Below, piece by piece: positions 16,421 through 25,050 of a DNA stretch of 64,000 nt. The stretch is taken from assembly GCF_014062315.1 (NCBI RefSeq), contig NZ_JACGLT010000008.1:62001-126000 (forward strand), written 5' to 3'. Every line of letters starts with the position of its first letter. Position 1 is the first letter of the stretch. The notes beneath the pieces are model-generated. The model had not been told where the DNA came from. It did no database searches and was given only the letters and a program-made list of their open reading frames with translations. The position numbers and the translations under genes are program-made. This stretch comes from Gelidibacter maritimus (GTDB lineage: Bacteria > Bacteroidota > Bacteroidia > Flavobacteriales > Flavobacteriaceae).

Positions 16421-16623
16421 AAGATTAGATTTTTAGTTAGACTGATAAAGAAAGCATGAACTCTCTTAATTAAAGTCTAAAGGCTGATTAAACTTTTGTT
16501 AAATTGGCAGATTACTTAAATTTACAACAAAAATTTTGAGAAAACAGTTATAGCATACAAATTTCAGGATGTTTTCTATAGCCATCCGTCCTGTAGTATA
16601 TCCATCAGAAAAAATATCTTTTT

Positions 16624-17331
16624 ATGAAACAAATGATTATTGCCAGCACCTCAACTTTACACGGAAGTGGTTATCTGAACTACCTTTTGGAAGAATTGAT
16701 GTTCTTTTATAAAGATACCGATAGTATTTTATTTATTCCTTATGCGCGTCCAGGTGGTATAAGTCATGATGAATACACCGAAAAAGCACAAGAAGCATTT
16801 TCAGAAATCGAAAAAAAAGTAAAGGGCATTCATGAGTTCGATAATCCTAAGGAGGCTCTAAAAAATGCCAAAGGAATCTTTGTTGGCGGCGGCAACACAT
16901 TTGTTTTGGTCAATCAGCTCTATAAAAACGATTTGATCAGCACCATGCAAGAGGTTATCCATAGTGGAACGCCTTATTTGGGTACAAGTGCAGGGAGCAA
17001 TATTTGCGGACTTACCATCAACACCACCAATGATATGCCAATTGTGTATCCACCAAGTTTTAAGACCTTGGGCATAGTACCATTTAATATCAATCCGCAT
17101 TATTTAGATCCCGATCCCAGCAGCAAACATATGGGCGAAACCCGAGAAACTCGGATTCAAGAATTTCATGCGTTCAATTCGCAACCTGTTGTCGGACTTA
17201 GAGAAGGCAGCTGGCTGGAGGTTAATGGTGATCAGGTTTTTTTGGAAGGTGAATTGAATGCTCGTATTTTTGAATATAACAAAGCACCTTATGAAGTGGA
17301 AACAGGCACGAATTTAAGTGGGTTGAAGTAG
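16624..17331 (+). CDS. pepE: Peptidase E (Asp-specific dipeptidase, S51)
   Basis: 235 residues of the S51 class I glutamine-amidotransferase-like fold. The nucleophile elbow is GTSAGSN with Ser122; INPHY places the catalytic His at 159; the third-residue region HMGETRETRIQEF follows. GGGNTFVLVNQL (88-99) builds the oxyanion region. Peptidase E cleaves Asp-Xaa dipeptides in the cytoplasm. It lacks a signal peptide. It is an independent gene between the minus-strand secreted trio and a minus-strand GNAT. Confidence 0.93.
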   Translation: MKQMIIASTSTLHGSGYLNYLLEELMFFYKDTDSILFIPYARPGGISHDEYTEKAQEAFSEIEKKVKGIHEFDNPKEALKNAKGIFVGGGNTFVLVNQLYKNDLISTMQEVIHSGTPYLGTSAGSNICGLTINTTNDMPIVYPPSFKTLGIVPFNINPHYLDPDPSSKHMGETRETRIQEFHAFNSQPVVGLREGSWLEVNGDQVFLEGELNARIFEYNKAPYEVETGTNLSGLK

Positions 17332-17516
17332 TTCAGTCAGCAAAAGTCAGTCGGCAGTTCTGCTTCTCCTCTAAAGCAGAAGCAACTCCATCTTCAAAAG
17401 GAGTCGACTTTTAGTTTGGTGCTGACTTTTAAAATCCATCTAATACCTTGGGTCATGCCATTGCATTTAAATCTTCTGAAAATACATTAAAGTCTACGCG
17501 ACCATTCAAGACATTT

Positions 17517-17579
17517 GTGCAATCCTTGTAATCCGTGCAATCCGTGCAATCCGTGCAATCCGTGCAATCCGTGCAATCC
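17517..17579. repeat. Tandem GTGCAATCC array (7 units)
   Basis: Seven 9-base units; the second reads TTGTAATCC, the rest are exact GTGCAATCC. A further partial unit (GTGT) follows. It lies between pepE and the GNAT stop. The unit resembles filler repeats seen in other flavobacterial intergenic regions; it is too short and has no spacers, so it is not a CRISPR. Confidence 0.85.
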
Positions 17580-17612
17580 GTGTCTAAAAACCAAAAATTA
17601 CATTAATCCTAT

Positions 17613-18038
17613 CTAAAGTTTCTTCAAAAAATGATAACCCAAAATTTCAAAACCTTCATTCATATAAAACTTATGTGATGGATGATTTTGCACATAAGTA
17701 TTCAATTCCACCGATTGAAAACCCTTTTGCGCCGCATAATCATAGATACATTTCATAAACTTTTTACCCAAGCCTTTCTTTCTGTAGCTATCTTCAATAA
17801 TCACATGGTCCAATTCAACACTTCTACCGGAATAATGTCGGGTACAGAACCACATCCCTGCAATGCCAATGAGCTTATCTTGATCATATAAAGCGGCACA
17901 CTCATAATTCTGAGTGACCATTTCCGCAAAGCGTTGCTTGAGTACCGCTTCAGATATTTTATGGTGGTTCAGTTTTAGCATCAAGGGAATGATCGTATTG
18001 ATCTGTGAAGGTTCTATAATTTTAAACGAAATGGGCAT
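17613..18038 (-). CDS. GNAT-family N-acetyltransferase
   Basis: 141 residues. The acetyl-CoA binding signature is [20 protein letters not shown] (V..dsYR.kGlGk.l), preceded by the beta-strand [22 protein letters not shown] and followed by [30 protein letters not shown], all typical of GNAT motifs A and B. The substrate is unknown. It is monocistronic on the minus strand; a 281-base gap with a tandem repeat separates its end from pepE. Confidence 0.9.
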   Translation of the reverse strand: MPISFKIIEPSQINTIIPLMLKLNHHKISEAVLKQRFAEMVTQNYECAALYDQDKLIGIAGMWFCTRHYSGRSVELDHVIIEDSYRKKGLGKKFMKCIYDYAAQKGFQSVELNTYVQNHPSHKFYMNEGFEILGYHFLKKL

Positions 18039-18156
18039 ACTCTAAATTTTAAGTAAAAATAAATAAATTAGTTCAGAAGTAAATTGGTTAAGTTTGATTG
18101 ATGTAAAAATGTACCACGACCGCTTGCTTCGACTGCACAGCACAGGTCGCTAATAG

Positions 18157-18174
18157 TCCCGATAGCTATCAGGA
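18157..18174. repeat. TCCCGATA-type palindrome
   Basis: TCCCGATAGCTATCAGGA, a near-perfect 18-bp palindrome 21 bases before the VanY-like gene start; same family as 4841, 7458 and 7533, with a partial copy in the loop at 27210. Confidence 0.65.
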
Positions 18175-18195
18175 CAAGAACCAAGACTAAAAAGC

Positions 18196-18924
18196 ATGAA
18201 TCGAAAGGATTTTATAAAAACAATAGCGCTCAGTAGTGCTGCCATGGGCATATTGCCACAATTCGCATTTCAAAGTACCGACTTGAGTTATAAGGAACTC
18301 ATAGGAAAGGGAAATCCTAGCCTATTTGGCGACGGATTTCAAATACGGACGGAAGCTTTTGATGCATTTACAAAAATGAGAAATGCCGCGTTAAAAGACA
18401 ACATCTCCATTCAGGTCGTGTCGAGTTATCGAAATTTTGCCCATCAAAATCGGATTTGGGAACGCAAATACAAAAACTTTACACAACAGGGATTATCGCC
18501 AGTGAAAGCGATTCAAAAAATCATAGAATATTCTACAGTTCCGGGAACATCACGGCATCATTGGGGTACCGATATGGACATTATTGACGCCAATGTTGCC
18601 CAACCCAAAAACGTATTGAGTCCGAGTCATTTCGAAGGCAACGGAAGTTACGTCAAGCTAAAAAAATGGATGGACGCCAACTCCAAAGACTATGGCTTTT
18701 ATATAGTTTACACCGATAAGCCCGGTCGGAAAGGTTTTAAATATGAACCCTGGCATTATAGCTACAGACCCTTGTCATGTGATTATCTCAGATCTTACCG
18801 AAAATTAAATTTGAAAGATATTCTAAAAAATGAATTACTAATGGGCCATCAACACCTCACCGATTCGTTTTTGGAGCGCTATTACGCGGAAAACATCTTG
18901 GATATTAATCCTGAGCTGTTGTAA
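18196..18924 (+). CDS. VanY/DacB-like D-Ala-D-Ala carboxypeptidase (M15)
   Basis: 242 residues. The N-terminus MNRKDFIKTIALSSAA resembles a Tat signal with RK in place of RR. The M15B zinc site is SRHHWGTDMD (119-128: His121, Asp128) plus His187 in EPWHYSY, with Glu184 as catalytic base. It trims peptidoglycan stem peptides in the periplasm. The residues before the catalytic domain (YKELIGKGNPSLFG) form the short N-terminal cap seen in the family. It has no obvious operon partner. Confidence 0.9.
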   Translation: MNRKDFIKTIALSSAAMGILPQFAFQSTDLSYKELIGKGNPSLFGDGFQIRTEAFDAFTKMRNAALKDNISIQVVSSYRNFAHQNRIWERKYKNFTQQGLSPVKAIQKIIEYSTVPGTSRHHWGTDMDIIDANVAQPKNVLSPSHFEGNGSYVKLKKWMDANSKDYGFYIVYTDKPGRKGFKYEPWHYSYRPLSCDYLRSYRKLNLKDILKNELLMGHQHLTDSFLERYYAENILDINPELL

Positions 18925-19397
18925 ATTCAATGTAAAATCAAAAACCTCTCGGCTTTTACAGCCATTTCCATTAGGTAGTCTGAGGAGGTGTGAACAGGAA
19001 ATACTATTTCAAGCAATGCAAACCTCAGAACATTTAAAACCACTGTTAAATTCAAAAAGGACTGATTGCAACTTTGATTTTTCAAGATTGGGAAATGGGA
19101 TGTTTCAAATGTTGTAGTGGCATTAGTGGGGTATATTGAAAGCACTAGTGCGATTGCGGAAATAATGATCGCTTTTTCATGATGAATGAATTTAGGTGAT
19201 TATTTAAAAAGACGACTCTACACCATAGATGTTACAGTATTCACATAAAAATACTTGAAATTTAATATTTTACAAGAAATAAATCCAGCAAATCATGAAT
19301 ATCCTAATGATCATTTGTCGCCATTCTTAATTGATACTTTTATTTAAATTTATCAGTATTTTAAGACCTAATCATATGCTTTGGTTCTTTAAACTTT
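18925..19397. other. Intergenic gap between VanY-like gene and gpmI
   Basis: Apart from the possible broken minus-strand gene (18927-19180), the remaining 220 bases are AT-rich with no recognisable gene, repeat or hairpin until the gpmI promoter at 19398. Confidence 0.6.
18927..19180 (-). pseudogene. Possible frameshifted small secreted protein gene
   Basis: On the minus strand an ATG at 19180 starts M-K-K but hits a stop after 11 codons. One base shift in the A5 run following ATG gives AIIISAIALVLSIYPTNA, a good signal peptide, running into about 60 further codons to a stop at 18927. No start codon precedes the signal peptide in its own frame. The mature part (TTTFETSHFPILKNQSCNQS and on) is not recognised. 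Either a decayed gene or one switched by homopolymer slippage; a chance open frame remains possible. Confidence 0.35.
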
Positions 19398-19405
19398 TAT
19401 CTTTG
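19398..19405 (+). promoter_or_regulatory. Consensus -7 box (TATCTTTG) for gpmI
   Basis: Exact match to TAnnTTTG, 19 bases before the gpmI ATG at 19425. Confidence 0.65.
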
Positions 19406-19424
19406 AACCTCAAAACAAATCACC

Positions 19425-20942
19425 ATGAATAAAAAAGTCATCCTTATGATTCTTGACGGATGGGGAAAATCTCCAGACCCGAAAGTTTCCGCCATAGATA
19501 ATGCCCATACGCCATTTATTGATTCACTCTACACCAAATATCCCCATGCTTCTTTACGAACCGATGGACTCCATGTAGGCCTACCGGAAGGTCAAATGGG
19601 CAATAGCGAAGTGGGCCACATGAATTTAGGTGCTGGCAGAATTGTATATCAGGATTTGGCCAAAATCAATTTGGCGGTTCAGAACAATACGCTTGCTCAA
19701 GAACACGTGTTAAAGGATGCTTTTAAGTACGCTAAAGAGCACCGAAAGCCGGTTCATTTTTTAGGTCTGGTAAGCGATGGTGGTGTGCATTCGCATATCA
19801 ATCACTTATTCGGACTATTGGATGTAGCCAAATCGTATGATCTTGATGACGTGTTTATCCACGCGTTTACGGATGGCCGTGATGTAGATCCAAAGTCTGG
19901 ATTAGGATATATCGCACAACTGAAAAATCATATTAAGGACAGTTCTGCAGAATTAGCAAGTGTTACAGGACGTTACTACGCCATGGACCGAGATAAACGA
20001 TGGGAGCGTGTCAAACTGGCTTATGATGCCTTAGTCAATGGAATTGGAGAACCTTCTACTGATGCGATTCAGACCATACAAAAAAGTTATGACAATGACA
20101 TCACAGATGAATTCGTCAAACCTATTGTAATGACCGATCATCAAGGCACTCCTAAAGCTACCATTAAGGATGGTGATGTGGTTGTTTTCTTCAACTTTAG
20201 AACCGATCGTGGCAGACAATTGACGCAAGCCTTGTCACAATCCGATTTTCATGAGCAAAACATGCACAAACTCGATTTATATTTTGTGACCTTGACCAAT
20301 TATGATGATGTTTTCAAAGGCATTAAAGTCGTTTTTGAAAAAGAAAATCTGACCGAAACTTTAGGTGAGGTTTTGGAAAAACACCATAAAAAGCAGATCC
20401 GTATTGCGGAGACTGAAAAATATCCGCATGTGACGTTTTTCTTTTCTGGCGGACGCGAGATTCCCTTTGATGGTGAGAAACGTATTTTGCGCAATTCACC
20501 AAAAGTTGCCACCTACGATTTAAAACCGGAAATGAGTGCTTTTGAACTCCGTGATGCATTAATTCCAGAATTGGAAAACGAAGAGGTTGATTTTGTTTGT
20601 CTCAATTTTGCCAATGGCGATATGGTTGGTCATACCGGCGTTATGGAGGCCGCAATTAAGGCTTGCGAAGCGGTTGACCTTGCCGTGAAAGATGTGGTCA
20701 CTACCGCTCTGGAGCACGATTATACAACACTTTTGATTGCCGATCATGGCAATTGCGAAACCATGATCAATCCTGATGGTTCTCCAAACACGGCACACAC
20801 AACCAATCCAGTGCCTATCATTTTAATCGATGACGATCTGAAACACATCAACGATGGTATTTTAGGCGATTTGGCACCAACCATTTTAAAATTGATGGGC
20901 GTTCCACAACCTAAAATCATGACCCAGCATCCGTTGATTTAA
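19425..20942 (+). CDS. gpmI: 2,3-bisphosphoglycerate-independent phosphoglycerate mutase
   Basis: 505 residues, cytoplasmic, interconverts 3- and 2-phosphoglycerate in glycolysis. Alkaline-phosphatase superfamily metal site: Asp11 in ILDGWG, phosphoacceptor Ser61 in GQMGNSEVGHMNLGAGR, then VHSHINHL, FTDGRDVDP, FRTDRGRQLTQAL, and the late metal motifs NFANGDMVGHTG and ADHGNCE. Length is standard. Its own promoter lies 19 bases upstream; a separate promoter drives the HAD gene that follows. Confidence 0.97.
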   Translation: MNKKVILMILDGWGKSPDPKVSAIDNAHTPFIDSLYTKYPHASLRTDGLHVGLPEGQMGNSEVGHMNLGAGRIVYQDLAKINLAVQNNTLAQEHVLKDAFKYAKEHRKPVHFLGLVSDGGVHSHINHLFGLLDVAKSYDLDDVFIHAFTDGRDVDPKSGLGYIAQLKNHIKDSSAELASVTGRYYAMDRDKRWERVKLAYDALVNGIGEPSTDAIQTIQKSYDNDITDEFVKPIVMTDHQGTPKATIKDGDVVVFFNFRTDRGRQLTQALSQSDFHEQNMHKLDLYFVTLTNYDDVFKGIKVVFEKENLTETLGEVLEKHHKKQIRIAETEKYPHVTFFFSGGREIPFDGEKRILRNSPKVATYDLKPEMSAFELRDALIPELENEEVDFVCLNFANGDMVGHTGVMEAAIKACEAVDLAVKDVVTTALEHDYTTLLIADHGNCETMINPDGSPNTAHTTNPVPIILIDDDLKHINDGILGDLAPTILKLMGVPQPKIMTQHPLI

Positions 20943-20970
20943 TGACTTTAGGCAAGCCATTTATTTATTG

Positions 20971-20978
20971 TATTTTTG
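20971..20978 (+). promoter_or_regulatory. Consensus -7 box (TATTTTTG) for the HAD gene
   Basis: Exact match to TAnnTTTG, 19 bases before the ATG at 20998. A TTG at 20968 that would extend the protein lies upstream of this box and is therefore rejected as a start. Confidence 0.65.
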
Positions 20979-20997
20979 CACCCGAAAGCATAGAAAG

Positions 20998-21402
20998 ATG
21001 AATTTTCAAAACAGACTCATTATCGCGGTAGATTTTGACGGCACCATTGTGGAAGATCGGTATCCTGGAATTGGAAAAGCACGCATTTTTGCTTTTGAAA
21101 CATTGAAACGATTGCAGGAAGATGGCCATCGGTTGATTCTATGGACCTATAGATATGGGAAAACCCTTGATGAGGCCGTAGAATTCTGTGAGCAGAATGG
21201 CATTACCTTTTATGCGGTCAATAAAAGTTTTCCAGGAGAGGAATTTGACAATACCAAGAGTCGAAAAATAAACGCCGATCTTTTTATTGACGACCGAAAT
21301 ATTGGCGGTGTTCTCGGTTGGGGCGAAGTGTACCAAATAATTACCAAGGAAGAGCCCAAAATTCCAGAGAAAAAACGAGGATTCTTTTCATTTTTCAGAT
21401 AA
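20998..21402 (+). CDS. Small HAD-superfamily hydrolase (BT0820-like)
   Basis: 134 residues from the ATG at 20998. HAD motif I is IAVDFDGTIVED (Asp nucleophile and general acid), motif II is LILWTYR, and motif IV is LFIDDRNIGG, the set for a phosphatase-type HAD without a large cap. Bacteroidota members (BT0820 type) are structurally known but have no firm substrate. The C-terminus ends in a basic-aromatic tail (KKRGFFSFFR). Cytoplasmic. The convergent CoA-transferase gene ends four bases away. Confidence 0.88.
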   Translation: MNFQNRLIIAVDFDGTIVEDRYPGIGKARIFAFETLKRLQEDGHRLILWTYRYGKTLDEAVEFCEQNGITFYAVNKSFPGEEFDNTKSRKINADLFIDDRNIGGVLGWGEVYQIITKEEPKIPEKKRGFFSFFR

Positions 21403-21405
21403 GCA

Positions 21406-22677
21406 CTACCTACGCATCAAGTCATAAAATTGTCTATCAATAGTTTCTCTATGATCAGGATGTGCAATATTTACTAAGGCCTTAACTCGGTTTTTAATGG
21501 TTTTACCATACAATTCGGCAACCCCATATTCGGTAACCACATAATTTACATGCGCTCTTGTAGTGACCACCCCAGCACCTGGTTTTAAACTTGGCACAAT
21601 TCTACTGATACCTGATTTGGTTTCAGATGGTAAAGCAATAATCGCCTTTCCTCCATCACTTAAAGAAGCGCCTCTGATAAAATCCATTTGTCCGCCTACA
21701 CCTGAATATATTTTAGACCCAATGGAATCGGCACAAACCTGTCCAGTAAGATCAACTTCAATTGCAGAGTTGATAGCAACCATACGTGGATTTTGTTTGA
21801 TTATGGATACATCATTGGTGTAATTTGAAGCCCGCATCTCAATAAACGGATTGTCATCGACATAATCATACAAACGTTTTGAACCCATCAAAAAGGTGGC
21901 CAATGCCCTGCCTCTATTAATGCTTTTGTAATTGCCATTGATCACATTACTCAAAATAAGATCAATCACACCATCACTGAACATTTCAGTGTGCAGTCCT
22001 AAATCCTTATGGTTGGTCAATCGGGTCAATACCGCATTAGGGATACTCCCTATTCCCATTTGCAAAGTACTTCTATCTTCAATTAAACCCGCCACAAAAT
22101 CACCAATTTTTCCTTCTATAACCGTTGGTTCTGCCATTTCGTGAATTGGCAAGGGTTCATCACAATCTACAAAGGCATCAATTTCAGCTATATGAATAAT
22201 CCCTGCACCGTGTGTTCTAGGCATTTGCTTATTAACTTGTGCTATCACATATTTAGCATTGTCGATAGCCGCCAAAGTCGCTTCAACAGAAACTCCAAGA
22301 GAACAATACCCATGTCTATCAGGAACGGAGACATGGATTAATGCTACATCCAATGGGATGATGCGACGTTTAAAAAGTAAAGGCAACTCACTTAAAAAAA
22401 CCGGAGTATAAGAGCCATTTCCTGCTTTTATAGTATGTCTTACGTTTTTACCAATAAAAAAACAATTGACATGGAAACTATCTTTCAACTCAGGATCCGC
22501 ATACGGCGCTACACCTTCAGTATGTAATTGGCATATTTCCACATTTCTCAGTTCTTCATGTCTATTGGCCAAAGCTTTAATCAACACTTGTGGAGCAGCC
22601 GCCGCCGCTTGTAGATAAACACGATCATTTGATTTTACTGCCTTTACGGCATCTTCTGCAGAAATTGCTTTGTACAT
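21406..22677 (-). CDS. Acetyl-CoA hydrolase/transferase family (4-hydroxybutyrate CoA-transferase-like)
   Basis: 423 residues with the two-domain CoA-transferase class I fold. Visible family elements: GNGSYTPVFLSELPLLF, DVALIHVSVPDRHGYCSLG, LQMGIGSIPNAV, LGLHTEMFSDGVIDL carrying the catalytic Glu, SGVGGQMDFIRGASLSDGGKAI (CoA site) and VTEYGVAELYGKT. It probably transfers CoA between acetyl-CoA and a short carboxylate; the acceptor is not determinable. It has its own minus-strand promoter at 22696-22703. Confidence 0.92.
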   Translation of the reverse strand: MYKAISAEDAVKAVKSNDRVYLQAAAAAPQVLIKALANRHEELRNVEICQLHTEGVAPYADPELKDSFHVNCFFIGKNVRHTIKAGNGSYTPVFLSELPLLFKRRIIPLDVALIHVSVPDRHGYCSLGVSVEATLAAIDNAKYVIAQVNKQMPRTHGAGIIHIAEIDAFVDCDEPLPIHEMAEPTVIEGKIGDFVAGLIEDRSTLQMGIGSIPNAVLTRLTNHKDLGLHTEMFSDGVIDLILSNVINGNYKSINRGRALATFLMGSKRLYDYVDDNPFIEMRASNYTNDVSIIKQNPRMVAINSAIEVDLTGQVCADSIGSKIYSGVGGQMDFIRGASLSDGGKAIIALPSETKSGISRIVPSLKPGAGVVTTRAHVNYVVTEYGVAELYGKTIKNRVKALVNIAHPDHRETIDRQFYDLMRR

Positions 22678-22695
22678 AGTTCTTCTATTTAACTA

Positions 22696-22703
22696 CAAAA
22701 CTA
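22696..22703 (-). promoter_or_regulatory. Consensus -7 box (TAGTTTTG) for the CoA-transferase gene
   Basis: Reads TAGTTTTG on the minus strand, 18 bases before the ATG at 22677. Confidence 0.6.
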
Positions 22704-22773
22704 TATAACAAAATCCATTTAAAAACTGTTATATATCATGTTCGTGAACAATGTCCTCCCCATTTATTTTAAT

Positions 22774-22781
22774 TATCTTTG
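22774..22781 (+). promoter_or_regulatory. Consensus -7 box (TATCTTTG) for map
   Basis: Exact TAnnTTTG. Its last three bases form a TTG that is in frame with map, but the ATG at 22800, 18 bases downstream, is the sensible start. Confidence 0.65.
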
Positions 22782-22799
22782 CGCCATATTTTTTTTACG

Positions 22800-23618
22800 A
22801 TGATTATACCAAAAACAAGAGAAGAAATTGAATTAATGCGCGAAAGTGCCTTAATAGTTTCCAAAACTTTGGGCATGTTGGCCAAAGAAATAAAACCAGG
22901 CGTGACCACCATGCAATTGGATAAAATGGCGGAAGAATTTATCCGCGAACAAGGGGCGGTTCCGGGATTTTTAGGACTTTACGATTGTCCGTCCACCTTA
23001 CTTTGCAGCACCAACGAAGCCGTTGTTCATGGGTTGCCAACTAACGTTCCCTTAAAAGAAGGCGATGTGGTGGCGGTTGATTGTGGTGCCTTAAAAAATG
23101 AATTTTACGGGGACCATGCTTATACCTTTGAAATTGGTGAAGTAGCTCCGGAGGTGAAAAAACTCCTTCAAATCACCAAGGAGTCATTATACGTTGGGAT
23201 AAGAGAGTTTAAAATTGGCAATCGCGTGGGTGATGTGGGTTATGCCATTCAGAATTATTGCGAAGCCGAAGGCTATGGTGTGGTGCGCGAATTGGTTGGA
23301 CATGGCTTAGGCAAAAAAATGCACGAAGACCCAGAAATGCCGAACTACGGAAGACGTGGTCGCGGCAAAAAATTTATTGAAGGCATGGTCGTGGCTATCG
23401 AGCCTATGATCAATTTAGGAACGCACAGAATTAAACAACTGGAAGATGGCTGGACTATTGTGACTTTAGATGGAAAACCAAGTGCGCACTTTGAACACGA
23501 TGTAGCTCTCGTGGATGGCAAACCTGAGATATTGTCAACCTTTGGGTATATTTATGAGGCTCTGGGGATTGTTTCTGATGAGGAGGATGAGTTTAGACAA
23601 AAAACTTTGGTGCTTTAA
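22800..23618 (+). CDS. map: Type I methionine aminopeptidase
   Basis: 272 residues from the ATG at 22800, which gives the family-typical MIIPKTREEIELMRESA start. Dinuclear metal site: Asp in VAVDCGALKNEFYGDHAYTF (two Asp), His in VGHGLGKKMHEDPEMPNYG, Glu in VVAIEPMI and the C-terminal EHDVALV. VVHGLPTN carries the substrate His. It removes initiator Met in the cytoplasm. Downstream lies a repeat-bracketed GxxExxY gene that looks inserted between map and the methyltransferase. Confidence 0.96.
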   Translation: MIIPKTREEIELMRESALIVSKTLGMLAKEIKPGVTTMQLDKMAEEFIREQGAVPGFLGLYDCPSTLLCSTNEAVVHGLPTNVPLKEGDVVAVDCGALKNEFYGDHAYTFEIGEVAPEVKKLLQITKESLYVGIREFKIGNRVGDVGYAIQNYCEAEGYGVVRELVGHGLGKKMHEDPEMPNYGRRGRGKKFIEGMVVAIEPMINLGTHRIKQLEDGWTIVTLDGKPSAHFEHDVALVDGKPEILSTFGYIYEALGIVSDEEDEFRQKTLVL

Positions 23619-23621
23619 CTA

Positions 23622-23664
23622 TTTCACAGAGTTACACAGAGATTTCACAGAGACACACAGAGAA
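23622..23664. repeat. CACAGAG array, left bracket of GxxExxY gene
   Basis: Four CACAGAG units spaced by short linkers (TTTCACAGAG, TTACACAGAG, TTTCACAGAG, ACACACAGAG), ending two bases before the GxxExxY start. The inverse complement array lies at 24045-24086. Confidence 0.8.
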
Positions 23665-23666
23665 CT

Positions 23667-24044
23667 ATGGATGATAAATTGACTGAACGAATTATTGGAG
23701 CAGCGATTGAAGTTCACAAGGCCTTGGGACCAGGTTTGTTGGAGTCTGCTTATCAAAAGTGCTTATTTTATGAACTAAAATCTCAAGGTTTTGATGTGAA
23801 GCAAGAAATTCCTTTACCCATAACATATAAAGATATCGTCTTAGACCATGGTTATCGGATTGATTTGCTGGTCGAAAACGAAGTCGTCATTGAAATAAAA
23901 ACTGTAGAGAAATTTACAGATGTCCATACCGCCCAAATATTGACCTACTTAAAATTAGGTCAATTCCAGAAAGGATTACTTATTAATTTTCACACAAAAC
24001 TACTAACATCAGGCATCAAACGCTTTATCAACACACCTCAATAA
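23667..24044 (+). CDS. GxxExxY protein (PD-(D/E)XK nuclease-like superfamily)
   Basis: 125 residues. The signature GLLESAY (23-29) gives the family its name. A PD-(D/E)XK-type core is visible as YRIDLLVENEVVIEIKTV: Asp66, then EIK about ten residues on, with the helix HTAQILTYLKL supplying the downstream Gln. Family members are widespread, of unknown role, and related in fold to Holliday-junction and restriction nucleases. Here the gene is tightly bracketed: CACAGAG units end 2 bases before its ATG and CTCTGTG units begin right at its stop. I infer a gene-plus-repeat cassette; nuclease activity is unproven. Confidence 0.88.
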   Translation: MDDKLTERIIGAAIEVHKALGPGLLESAYQKCLFYELKSQGFDVKQEIPLPITYKDIVLDHGYRIDLLVENEVVIEIKTVEKFTDVHTAQILTYLKLGQFQKGLLINFHTKLLTSGIKRFINTPQ

Positions 24045-24086
24045 ATCTCTGTGTAACTCTGCGTTTTCTCTGCGAATCTCTGTGAT
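24045..24086. repeat. CTCTGTG array, right bracket of GxxExxY gene
   Basis: Inverted counterpart of 23622-23664: TCTCTGTGTAACTCTGCG, then TTCTCTGCGAATCTCTGTGA. It starts at the base after the GxxExxY stop and ends 5 bases before the TTG start of the next gene. Confidence 0.8.
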
Positions 24087-24091
24087 ACAAC

Positions 24092-24856
24092 TTGAAAAAA
24101 CTCTTCAAATACATCCTCAACACCATCCCAAGGCCAATCCTTATCAGGCTGAGCTACGTGGCACGCCCTGTTTTGGCTTTCTTTTTAAAAGGTAACGAAT
24201 TCACGGACCCTATTGATGGTAAAAGTTTCAAATCCTTTTTACCTTACGGATATGGGAACCAGCGAAACAACGTATTATCTCCCTCGACTTTGAGTTTGGA
24301 ACGCCACAGATTGCTTTGGTTATATCTAAAAAATGAAACCGATTTCTTTACAGCCCCCAGAAAAATCTTGCATTTTGCACCGGAACAGGCATTCTATAAA
24401 CGCTTCCGTAAGATGAAGCATTTGGACTATGTCACTACCGATTTGAATTCGCCATTGGCCGACGTAAAAGCTGATATTTGCAATTTGCCTTTTCAGGATA
24501 ACGAATTTGATATCATTTTATGTAATCATGTTCTCGAACATATTCCTGATGACACCAAAGCGATGCAGGAATTATATCGAATTATGAAACCTGGAGGCTA
24601 TGGTATTTTTCAGATTCCGCAGGATCTTTCAAGAACAAAAACTTTTGAAGATGATAGCATAACTGATAGAAAGGAACGCGCCAAAATCTTTGGACAATAT
24701 GATCATGTCCGGATTTATGGGCGGGATTATTTTGACAAACTTCGTTCTATTGGGTTTAGTGTGGAAGAGGTTGATTATACAACGAAATTATCTGATGTGG
24801 ATGTCGCTCGTTTCTGTTTGGCTAAAGGCGAAATTATCCCTTTGGTAAGAAAGTGA
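24092..24856 (+). CDS. Class I SAM-dependent methyltransferase (methyltransf_11 type)
   Basis: 254 residues from TTG at 24092 (basic, helical N-terminus LKKLFKYILNTIPRPILIRLSY). Methyltransferase core: ILHFAPEQAFYKRF (motif I position), YVTTDLNSPLADVKADI, LPFQDNEFDIILCNHVLEHIPDD (motif II), ELYRIMKPGGYGIFQIP (motif III). The N-terminal 80 residues with PIDGKSFKSFLPYGYG suggest a glycan- or lipid-related methyltransferase, but the substrate is unknown. The start codon is not ATG and sits 5 bases after the CTCTGTG array, so the original upstream region may have been changed by the inserted cassette. Confidence 0.87.
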   Translation: MKKLFKYILNTIPRPILIRLSYVARPVLAFFLKGNEFTDPIDGKSFKSFLPYGYGNQRNNVLSPSTLSLERHRLLWLYLKNETDFFTAPRKILHFAPEQAFYKRFRKMKHLDYVTTDLNSPLADVKADICNLPFQDNEFDIILCNHVLEHIPDDTKAMQELYRIMKPGGYGIFQIPQDLSRTKTFEDDSITDRKERAKIFGQYDHVRIYGRDYFDKLRSIGFSVEEVDYTTKLSDVDVARFCLAKGEIIPLVRK

Positions 24857-24862
24857 GCGGTT

Positions 24863-25025
24863 ATTTCGTAGAGATGTACGGAGAAAACACGGAGTTGCAC
24901 AAAGTACCTGAAGCAACAATGGATTCTAATAGTTGTTTTATGAAGTTTTATTTAAAACACACATCACGTAGAAATAGACCGAAAAGCTCCGTGAAACTCT
25001 ATTAAAACTCTGCGTAACTCTGTGT
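24863..25025. repeat. Degenerate CACGGAG/CTCTGTG brackets without a gene between
   Basis: A decayed plus-type array at 24863-24906 and an inverse array (CTCCGTGAAACTCT, then ACTCTGCGTAACTCTGTGT) at 24987-25025 flank about 80 bases that encode nothing recognisable. The layout mimics the GxxExxY cassette with the gene lost. Confidence 0.65.
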
Positions 25026-25050
25026 AAAAACAAGAGACCTCATTAAAAAC

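Noticed and set aside
17517-17579. Possible CRISPR array
   Set aside because: Units are 9 bases with no spacers and there are no cas genes; it is a simple tandem repeat.
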